DNA from: Cyclobacteriaceae bacterium | GTDB taxonomy: Bacteria > Bacteroidota > Bacteroidia > Cytophagales > Cyclobacteriaceae | Assembly (NCBI GenBank): GCA_030584025.1 | Contig: CP129487.1 | Coordinates: 3,811,001 to 3,875,000, forward strand | Direction: 5' to 3' | DNA: 64,000 nucleotides | Notes under the pieces: generated by a model | What the model saw: the letters and a program-made list of their open reading frames with translations, nothing else | What the model was told of the DNA's origin: nothing | The model's database searches: none | Part shown: positions 57,992 through 64,000 of the stretch, piece by piece | Position numbering within the stretch: the first letter of the stretch is position 1 | Layout of the letters: each line of letters opens with the position of its first letter | Made by a program: the position numbers and the translations under genes

Positions 57992-59926
57992 ATGGAGACT
58001 AAAAAACTATCTACCGCTGAACGCAAAGTAATTTTTGAAACAATCAAAAAACAATCCGATGTGTTCATGAATTATGCTCTTGCCGCATATTTTTTGTTCG
58101 GAATCTTTCTTTCCTTTTTTTACGACACGTATTTCATCGCCATTGGGGTAGGTGGATTAAGCATCGCAGCTTATTTCATTGTAAAGGCCTTATTGCCCAA
58201 CAGCAACCTATACCAATATGTGTTAGGGGGTGTATATGCCATTTTTGCAGCCCAGTTTATTTACCAGATGCACGGTCTGTTTGAAATGCACTTCTTTGTA
58301 TTTGTAGGATCGACTTTGTTGATCACGTATCAAAACTGGAGACTACAGTTGCCTTTAATCCTTTTAGTTGTGATACACCACGCGACTTTTGCGTATATCC
58401 AGTATTTGGGTTATAGGGAAATTTATTTCACTCAGCTTGATTACATGGATTTGCAAACCTTCATGTTCCATGGTGCGCTTGCTGCGGTAATCGTTGCCAT
58501 TTGTGGATATTGGGCATTTGATCTTGAGAAGAAAACAATTTCCGAATCGGTGAACAAGATAGCTTTGGAGAATCAACTAAAAAGTGTTTCGAAAAATATT
58601 GAGTTTGCTGAACAAATCAGTTCCGGTAACCTTACAGTGGAGTATCAGTTGCAAAACGATCAGGATGAGTTGGGCAATGCTTTGCTTTCCATGCGTGAAA
58701 ATCTGTTGAAGGCTAGCATCAAGGAAAATCAGGAAAAGTTTGTAACGATTGGAATTACGCAAGTGGGTGATGTGATCCGCAACAACCCAGACTCACTCCA
58801 AAAACTTTCTGATGATTTTGTTCGCACGGTGGTCAAATACATGGGTATGAATCAGGGTGCTTTGTTTTTATTGGAGCAGGAAGATGAAAGTGAATACCTG
58901 AACCTTACGGCTTGCTATGCATACGACCGTAAGAAATACCTGGAGCGGAAGATTAGTGTTGAAGAGGGTTTGGTTGGTCAATGTTTTATGGAACGGGATG
59001 TAATCTACATGACAAAAGTTCCGCAAAATTATGTTCAAATCACATCTGGATTAGGAGAGGCTACACCCGGTTGTGTTATTCTGGTTCCGGTAATGACTGC
59101 TGATGAGATTGTTGGCGTATTTGAGCTGGCATCCTTTAAAGCACTGGAGCAATACAAAATAGATTTCCTGAGAAAGGTTTGTGAAAATATCGCTTCTTCC
59201 ATTGTCTCCTCACGCGTTACCGAACGCGTAAAGCGCCTGTTGGCCGAATCACAACAACAGACTGAAGAAATGCGTGCGCAAGAAGAGGAGATGCGACAGA
59301 ATATGGAGGAGCTTCAGGCTACCCAGGAAGAAATGCGAAGAAAGGAGCAACACGCGCAGGAGATACTTCATCAGGCCCAGGTCAAAGCAGAACGAACAGC
59401 TCAAATTCGGAACACCATGAAAAAGCTGGTGAAGGATAGTGACATTCAGATGGGTAATTGGGATGTTGCCGTAGATAAAATTATTGGTTCCGCGTTTTCG
59501 TTTATGAATGTATCGCGTGTAGGTTTGTGGATGGTGCGTGATGACAACAAAGTGTTGCAATGCGAAAAATTACACAGCAGCAAACGGGCTGCGGATCAAC
59601 TGGAAGCGTTTCGAGCTACTGAATATCCACACTTTTTTAGCAGTATTCTTGCAGAAGAAGATTTGCGGGCTGAGGACGTTACTCGTCATAGCTCTTTACA
59701 CGAGTTACTCGATTCATATTTTGGTAAAAATAATATTAAGTCGGTCTATGGCACGTATATTTTCGATCGGGGAAACATCATGGGTTTACTTTTGTGTGAA
59801 CATAATGAACAACATGATTGGACAGAAGAAGAAAATTCTTTTTTAAGACGCTGTGCTGATTTGATTACCTCTGTTCATCAAACAAACTACATCAAGCGTT
59901 TAACCCAGACGATGACGGTCAACTAA
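57992..59926 (+). CDS. Membrane GAF-domain protein with no catalytic output domain
   Basis: A 644-residue protein. About six membrane helices at residues 25-190 carry conserved-looking His residues (QMHGLFEMHFFVFVGSTLLI, LLVVIHHATFAYIQ). A HAMP-like linker (NIEFAEQISSGNLTVEY) leads to a first GAF domain (255-405, e.g. GLVGQCFMERDVIYMTKVP), a long Glu/Gln-rich coiled coil (EEMRAQEEEMRQNMEELQAT) and a second GAF domain (475-635). The stalk resembles those of Bacteroidota methyl-accepting or kinase proteins, but neither kinase, cyclase nor signalling tip is present. It may act as a sensor that passes its state to a partner. Confidence 0.8.
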   Translation: METKKLSTAERKVIFETIKKQSDVFMNYALAAYFLFGIFLSFFYDTYFIAIGVGGLSIAAYFIVKALLPNSNLYQYVLGGVYAIFAAQFIYQMHGLFEMHFFVFVGSTLLITYQNWRLQLPLILLVVIHHATFAYIQYLGYREIYFTQLDYMDLQTFMFHGALAAVIVAICGYWAFDLEKKTISESVNKIALENQLKSVSKNIEFAEQISSGNLTVEYQLQNDQDELGNALLSMRENLLKASIKENQEKFVTIGITQVGDVIRNNPDSLQKLSDDFVRTVVKYMGMNQGALFLLEQEDESEYLNLTACYAYDRKKYLERKISVEEGLVGQCFMERDVIYMTKVPQNYVQITSGLGEATPGCVILVPVMTADEIVGVFELASFKALEQYKIDFLRKVCENIASSIVSSRVTERVKRLLAESQQQTEEMRAQEEEMRQNMEELQATQEEMRRKEQHAQEILHQAQVKAERTAQIRNTMKKLVKDSDIQMGNWDVAVDKIIGSAFSFMNVSRVGLWMVRDDNKVLQCEKLHSSKRAADQLEAFRATEYPHFFSSILAEEDLRAEDVTRHSSLHELLDSYFGKNNIKSVYGTYIFDRGNIMGLLLCEHNEQHDWTEEENSFLRRCADLITSVHQTNYIKRLTQTMTVN

Positions 59927-59936
59927 GTGTTTACCT

Positions 59937-59964
59937 TAAAGATCTGTGAGGCCACAGATCTTTA
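59937..59964. terminator. Bidirectional intrinsic terminator-like hairpin
   Basis: A 12-base stem, taaagatctgtg (59937-59948) with cacagatcttta (59953-59964), loop aggc. It lies between two converging genes. The T-runs are short on both sides, so efficiency is unclear. Confidence 0.65.
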
Positions 59965-59969
59965 TCGGT

Positions 59970-62288
59970 TTAATTCAGATTAACTTCAAACAACTTCAGT
60001 ATCCGTTTGTACTCATCGGTCCAACTACTAGGCTCAACAAAGCCGTGATCTTCGAGCGGATATACGGCCAGTTCCCAATTGTCTTTACCAAGCTCGATAA
60101 GCCGTTGTGATAGCCGCACCACATCCTGAAAGTGAACGTTCACATCAATCATGCCATGGCACATCAGCAAGGCACCCTTTAAACCTTCTGCATGATAGAT
60201 GGGAGAACTTTTGGCGTAGGCTAAACTATCTGTATAGGGAAGATTTAAAATGTTAGACGTATACGGATGGTTGTAATGTGCCCAATCCGTTACCGGACGA
60301 AGGGCTGCACCGGCAGCAAATACATCGGGTGTGGTGAACATGCCCATTAAAGTGATGAATCCACCATATGATCCGCCATAGATACCGATTCGCTTTGGAT
60401 CAATGCCATGCTCATTCACCAGCCACGCAGCACCATCTACATGGTCGGTTAAGTCTTTGCCGCCCATAAACTGGTAAATGCCTGTTCGCCAATCGCGACC
60501 GTAACCCGCACTGGCGCGGTAGTCCATATCGATAACGGTGTAACCTTTATCCGTTAGTAAGTTATGGAACATATACTCGCGGAAGTAACTGCTCCACCAC
60601 TTGTGCGCGTTTTGTAAATAGCCAGCGCCATGTACAAAAATTACTGCAGCGCCATTGGGCTTTTCCGGTTTATACAAACGCGTGTATACATCTGCACCAT
60701 CGCGTGCTTTGAAGGTGGTGAGTACCGGATCGCGCCATGCGTATGATTTGAATTCAGATGAGAGTGAATTGGTTATTTGCTGAGGTTTTGTGGTTGATTT
60801 ATTTTCCTGAAGAAATAATTCCCATGGTTTGTTGCTGTACGAGTAGAGGAACGCAATCATTTTTTCATCAGGTGATAAATCTACATTATGCGAACCCGTC
60901 AGGGTTGTCAGTCGCTCGGCTTTTCCTCCCTGCACCGGTAAGCGATAAAATTGTTTTTCTCCGGGGTGCACCTCGTTGGTGATTAGGTAAAAATTCTTCC
61001 GGTCGCGCGAAAGCGTTACCTGTTGTACTTCGTATTTTCCGGAGGTAAGTGCACGCGTATTCTGTGTGGTGAAGTTGTACGCATACAAATGTGCATAACC
61101 CGTTTCTTCTGATACAAACCAAAGCTCGTTGTTGTTGATCCATCCCAAACTGAAGCTTCCCGGTCCGCCAATCCAGGCATCGTCATGCTGGCGATTGATT
61201 AATGAAAGTTTCTGTGTGGCTGCATCCAGCTTCATGATCCAGCGATCTTTGTTGTCGCCTGCACGTACTTGTACTACCGCATGCTTCCCATCGGGCGACC
61301 ACGTTGGGCCAAAGAAGGATACAGCACGCGGTTGTGGTTTCTTTTCTTTACCATCTTCATTGCCGGCCAGGTACGCGGGCTTGTCCATGATGCCTGGGAT
61401 GTCATCGGTTTTTACCTGAAGCACAGTATCGCGTTTGATGTCATACACAAAAAATTCTTGCGCGTTTTGCGGTGCACCTACTTTGGTGCGGGTATTCAGG
61501 TCTTCGGTAAAGCCACTTTCGGTTACATAGTTCGGTACAATGGTAGCCTTGGCATTGGCATTTTTGGTAAGCGCAAAGGTTACATAGTTGCCATCCGGAC
61601 TAAGTTGTGCCTGACTCAGCATTTTTTCTTCCAGGTAAATTTCTTTGGGGCGTTTGGGTTCTTCGGTTTCACGGTGTGCGCGTGAAGCATCGCGCTTTTC
61701 TTTTCTTTCTTTAAGAATTTGAATGTAAGCAAGTTGATCCTGCTTCAACCATTTTTGTTGTTCAGTTTCTGAAGGTGTAGATGGTTTCCTTCCGCGTTTG
61801 AAGTCGGTGAGTTGAGCGAAGTTACCGGTGCCGATTTCCCACGCATACAAGTTTTGATCGTAGGTGTAAATGATCTTTTTCTCATCACCTGAAAAATAAG
61901 GATTGCTTTCGCGGCCTACGGTTTGGGTGATGGTAGTGGATTTTCCCGAAGCCACATCCAGCAAATGGATATCGCCATTTTTTTCATACACCATTTTTGT
62001 AAAGGCACTGTTGTATGTGCCCGAGCCGGGCAGGCTCATGCGTTCGGCTTTGGATACTTTTTGTGGTGTACGATTTTGCAGGGTGATCTTATACAAAGAA
62101 TCACCAGGAGCATTTTCGGGATTCCAGTTAAAATAGATTGTTTTGCTGTCGTGCGACCAACGGACGTTAGAGGGCGAAGTGCCGATCCACTTTGGGTCGC
62201 GCATAATTTTTTCCACGGTCAGTTCGGTTAACTGAGCGGAAGCTGACAAGGCTATCAGCAGAAAAAGAAAACCGGTAAGCGTACGCAT
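59970..62288 (-). CDS. Exported S9-family prolyl oligopeptidase (DPP-like)
   Basis: A 772-residue exported serine peptidase. The start at 62288 gives a clean signal peptide (TLTGFLFLLIALSASAQ); a TTG at 62312 is less likely. A beta-propeller domain (WSHDSKTIYFNWNPENAPG, then FSPDGxY-type blades) precedes the alpha/beta hydrolase with nucleophile Ser in GIYGGSYGGFITLM, Asp in HGMIDVNVHFQD and His in YPLEDHGFVEPSSW. It would cleave short peptides, often after Pro, in the periplasm or outside. It has an internal charged insertion (KRDASRAHRETEEPKRPKEI). Confidence 0.9.
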   Translation of the reverse strand: MRTLTGFLFLLIALSASAQLTELTVEKIMRDPKWIGTSPSNVRWSHDSKTIYFNWNPENAPGDSLYKITLQNRTPQKVSKAERMSLPGSGTYNSAFTKMVYEKNGDIHLLDVASGKSTTITQTVGRESNPYFSGDEKKIIYTYDQNLYAWEIGTGNFAQLTDFKRGRKPSTPSETEQQKWLKQDQLAYIQILKERKEKRDASRAHRETEEPKRPKEIYLEEKMLSQAQLSPDGNYVTFALTKNANAKATIVPNYVTESGFTEDLNTRTKVGAPQNAQEFFVYDIKRDTVLQVKTDDIPGIMDKPAYLAGNEDGKEKKPQPRAVSFFGPTWSPDGKHAVVQVRAGDNKDRWIMKLDAATQKLSLINRQHDDAWIGGPGSFSLGWINNNELWFVSEETGYAHLYAYNFTTQNTRALTSGKYEVQQVTLSRDRKNFYLITNEVHPGEKQFYRLPVQGGKAERLTTLTGSHNVDLSPDEKMIAFLYSYSNKPWELFLQENKSTTKPQQITNSLSSEFKSYAWRDPVLTTFKARDGADVYTRLYKPEKPNGAAVIFVHGAGYLQNAHKWWSSYFREYMFHNLLTDKGYTVIDMDYRASAGYGRDWRTGIYQFMGGKDLTDHVDGAAWLVNEHGIDPKRIGIYGGSYGGFITLMGMFTTPDVFAAGAALRPVTDWAHYNHPYTSNILNLPYTDSLAYAKSSPIYHAEGLKGALLMCHGMIDVNVHFQDVVRLSQRLIELGKDNWELAVYPLEDHGFVEPSSWTDEYKRILKLFEVNLN

Positions 62289-62353
62289 AGGAATTGTATT
62301 TTTTGATGACAAGATAGAATATATTGCATACGAAGTTTATCACTTTTACACGA

Positions 62354-62836
62354 ATGACGATCCGTAAGATTCGCCCCGAAGACAATAAACACGTTGGTAA
62401 CATCATCCGCACGGTAATGCCCGAGTTTGGCGCCAGCGGTCAGGGTTTTGCCATACACGATAAGGAAGTGGATGACATGTACGCCACCTATAACCAGCCG
62501 CGATGCGCATACTTTGTTTGTGAAGAAGCAGGAAAAATTGTGGGTGGAGGGGGTGTGGCTCCATTGGAAGGAGGCGATGCCGACACCTGTGAACTGAAGA
62601 AGATGTATTTTCTACCAGAAGGGAGAGGAAAGGGTTGGGGGCAGCAAGTGCTGCGTGAATGCCTGCAGGCCGCTACTGAAATTGGGTTTCACTATTGTTA
62701 TCTGGAAACGTTCAACACCATGAAGGGCGCCATGAAGTTGTATGAGAAAAATGGTTTCGAGAAAATCCCGAAGCCTTGTGGCAATACAGGGCATTTCGCT
62801 TGCGATACGTTTTATAGGAAGAAACTTCAAAGCTAA
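62354..62836 (+). CDS. GNAT-family N-acetyltransferase
   Basis: A 160-residue GNAT enzyme. The start at 62354 (MTIRKIRPEDNKHVGNI) matches the family; the upstream in-frame TTG/ATG at 62324 runs under the divergent S9 gene. Core motifs: CELKKMYFLPEGRGKGWGQ (the acetyl-CoA pyrophosphate loop RGKGWG) and YLETFNTMKGAMKLYEKNGF. The layout is that of small acetyltransferases of unknown substrate. Confidence 0.87.
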   Translation: MTIRKIRPEDNKHVGNIIRTVMPEFGASGQGFAIHDKEVDDMYATYNQPRCAYFVCEEAGKIVGGGGVAPLEGGDADTCELKKMYFLPEGRGKGWGQQVLRECLQAATEIGFHYCYLETFNTMKGAMKLYEKNGFEKIPKPCGNTGHFACDTFYRKKLQS

Positions 62837-62860
62837 GGCTAATGCCAGTTATCAAATTCT

Positions 62861-62868
62861 TACCTTTG
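62861..62868 (+). promoter_or_regulatory. Bacteroidota -7 promoter element upstream of the small-protein/MNT pair
   Basis: TACCTTTG fits TAnnTTTG at all fixed positions and lies 17-24 bases before the ATG at 62885. It would give the two-gene unit its own promoter. No clear -33 TTTG is visible. Confidence 0.5.
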
Positions 62869-62884
62869 AGAGATTCTAAAATTT

Positions 62885-63097
62885 ATGTTAAAGCCCAAAC
62901 CGAATCATATTCATTATATCCATACACTAAGAGTGATGACTGCGGAGCAGCGACTCAATAAGGCTTTTGAACTTTCTTCTATGTCACGTCAATTGTTTCT
63001 GGCAGGACTGAAGAGAAGATTTCCAAATAAAAGCAATCAGGAGATAACTGATTTGTACCTTACACGTTTAGCGAAATGCTACAACCGAAATTACTGA
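62885..63097 (+). CDS. 70-residue small protein paired with an MNT nucleotidyltransferase
   Basis: A 70-residue helical protein with TAEQRLNKAFELSSMSRQLF and LAGLKRRFPNKSNQEITDLY, ending LTRLAKCYNRNY. Such sequences with the phrase [EQ]RLxKAFELS and LxRLAKCxNRNY occur in many bacteria next to DUF-type nucleotidyltransferases (from memory). It overlaps the MNT gene by 22 bases (63076-63097). The pair is organised like a toxin-antitoxin or a regulated enzyme, but no HEPN motif (RxxxxH) is present, so it is not a standard HEPN/MNT system. An internal ATG near 62936 is an alternative start. Confidence 0.65.
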   Translation: MLKPKPNHIHYIHTLRVMTAEQRLNKAFELSSMSRQLFLAGLKRRFPNKSNQEITDLYLTRLAKCYNRNY

Positions 63098-63648
63098 AGC
63101 ACCTGATAGAAGTTTTGGATGAAAACCATATTGCATATATGGTTACAGGTTCATTGGTATCAAGTCTTCAGGGTGAACCCAGGGCGACACACGATATTGA
63201 TATTGTGGTTCAAATTCCTCCGGCCTCAATACCTGCGCTTATAAAGTCATTTCCTTCACCTGCGTATTACTTGTCTGAAAGCAGCATAAAGGATGCTTTG
63301 GTTCACCAAACCATGTTCAATCTGCTGGATACACAACAAGGTGATAAGGTTGATTTTTGGATTCTAACAAATGAACCATTTGATTTATCACGATTTGATC
63401 GAAGATATGACATAGAGGTTTTTGGAATTCGTATGAATGTGTCAAGGCCCGAAGATACCATTCTGGCTAAGTTACGATGGGCAAAGCTCTCGGGTGGAAG
63501 TGAAAAACAATTTACTGATGCACTTAGAGTCTATGAAGTTCAGGCTGGTGCAGTTGATCTTTCTTACATTGAAGCCTGGGTTAAAAAATTAGGAGTTGAA
63601 GAACTTTGGAAAAAACTGAAGGATGAAGCTCAACCCATTGATTTTTAA
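63076..63648 (+). CDS. MNT-type nucleotidyltransferase-fold protein
   Basis: A 190-residue protein of the nucleotidyltransferase fold (DUF1814/AbiEii-like or DUF6036-like). The active-site pattern is MVTGSLVSSLQGEPRATHDI with G25-S26 and then D40-x-D42 (DIDIVVQ), followed by PEDTILAKLRWAKLSGGSEK, in which the Lys and Arg may contact the substrate. The GS...DxD pattern is that of enzymes that add a nucleotide to protein or RNA. It starts inside the 70-residue gene. I infer an NMP-transferring regulator or toxin; the target is unknown. Confidence 0.78.
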   Translation: MLQPKLLKHLIEVLDENHIAYMVTGSLVSSLQGEPRATHDIDIVVQIPPASIPALIKSFPSPAYYLSESSIKDALVHQTMFNLLDTQQGDKVDFWILTNEPFDLSRFDRRYDIEVFGIRMNVSRPEDTILAKLRWAKLSGGSEKQFTDALRVYEVQAGAVDLSYIEAWVKKLGVEELWKKLKDEAQPIDF

Positions 63649-63668
63649 GTAGTCTATTTTCAGATCGC

Positions 63669-64000
63669 ATGACCACCGAACTGCTGCTCCGATACATTCA
63701 CTTCATCAGCATTTTTGCCATTGCCGCTACGTTGGTGTCCGAGCATTTGTTGCTGAAACAAGAACTTACCCGAAAAGAAATTGCCCGACTGGCTCGCATT
63801 GATGCGGTATATGGTGTGGCTGCATTGACATTGCTTGGCGCAGGATTAACCTTGTGGCTCGGAAGCTATGGCAAGCCTGCTGAGTTTTACAGCAAGAATT
63901 GGATTTTCCATGTAAAGCTTTCGTTGTTTGTTTGTATTGGGTTGCTCTCCATTTATCCTACCGTATTCTTTTTGAAAAACAGAAAAGGTAATCCCGAAGA
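63669..64000 (+). CDS. DUF2214-like membrane protein (cut by window edge)
   Basis: ATG 63669 opens a frame that is still open at the window end (110 codons). It encodes a polytopic membrane protein with LRYIHFISIFAIAATLVSEH, VYGVAALTLLGAGLTLWLGS and a third helix (LSLFVCIGLLSIYPTVFFL). The layout matches DUF2214 as I know it; function is unknown. The gene is partial at the 3' side. Confidence 0.75.
   Translation, partial: MTTELLLRYIHFISIFAIAATLVSEHLLLKQELTRKEIARLARIDAVYGVAALTLLGAGLTLWLGSYGKPAEFYSKNWIFHVKLSLFVCIGLLSIYPTVFFLKNRKGNPE

Noticed and set aside
59538..59846. 102-residue plus-strand frame within the GAF protein
   Set aside because: It is an alternative frame of the second GAF domain, without independent support.

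Overview
The window comes from a gliding-type Bacteroidota genome, most likely a Cytophagales/Cyclobacteriaceae-like organism (inference from gene content). The pointers are gldE and gldD next to ssb and mutY, a large SprB-repeat protein with a type IX secretion (T9SS) C-terminal sorting domain, a PorT-like barrel, a TonB-dependent receptor, two propeller/Y_Y_Y sensors, and promoters that fit the Bacteroidota -7 element TAnnTTTG. I saw no rRNA, tRNA or CRISPR array.

Region 1-9.3 kb is accessory. It holds a RelE/ParE toxin-antitoxin pair, small stress-type proteins (DUF1801, DHFR-like, GNAT, DUF2200), several families of interspersed palindromic repeats, a DinB gene broken by one in-frame stop, and an Avs-like STAND NTPase cut off after its NTPase domain. 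That remnant lies between inverted sequence copies and is followed at once by a REP-associated tyrosine transposase (RAYT) with its own palindromes. The palindrome downstream of the RAYT is part of its reading frame.

Region 9.3-16 kb has exported hydrolases (DUF4350-like, ENPP-like phosphodiesterase), a TonB receptor, a second toxin-antitoxin pair built like the first, a third DUF1801 protein, and a fructosamine-kinase pseudogene that has lost its ATP-binding segment.

Region 16-31 kb is mostly chromosomal backbone: a one-piece propeller histidine kinase, a PorT-like barrel and a LuxR response regulator in a row; an amidohydrolase, a 2H phosphoesterase, a YCII-like protein and a class V aminotransferase; the mutY-ssb-gldE-gldD operon read leftwards; and, read rightwards, HU, a TPR protein, a 29-residue basic protein and RNase E/G.

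Region 31-43 kb has the SprB-repeat surface protein, a TMEM175-like channel overlapping a PrsW-like protease, a PhoD phosphatase, an SMR exporter, a DUF4153 membrane protein, two exported thioredoxin-fold proteins, a nitronate monooxygenase and a VOC protein. Region 43-64 kb has recG, a membrane propeller sensor without a kinase followed by a soluble six-PAS histidine kinase, a seven-gene run (DinB, PBP4, NagZ-like GH3, two small coiled-coil membrane proteins, HutG, HutF), a GAF-domain membrane protein, an S9 peptidase, a GNAT, and an MNT-type nucleotidyltransferase overlapping a 70-residue partner. The best candidates for new biology are the bounded Avs remnant with its RAYT neighbour and the MNT/small-protein pair.
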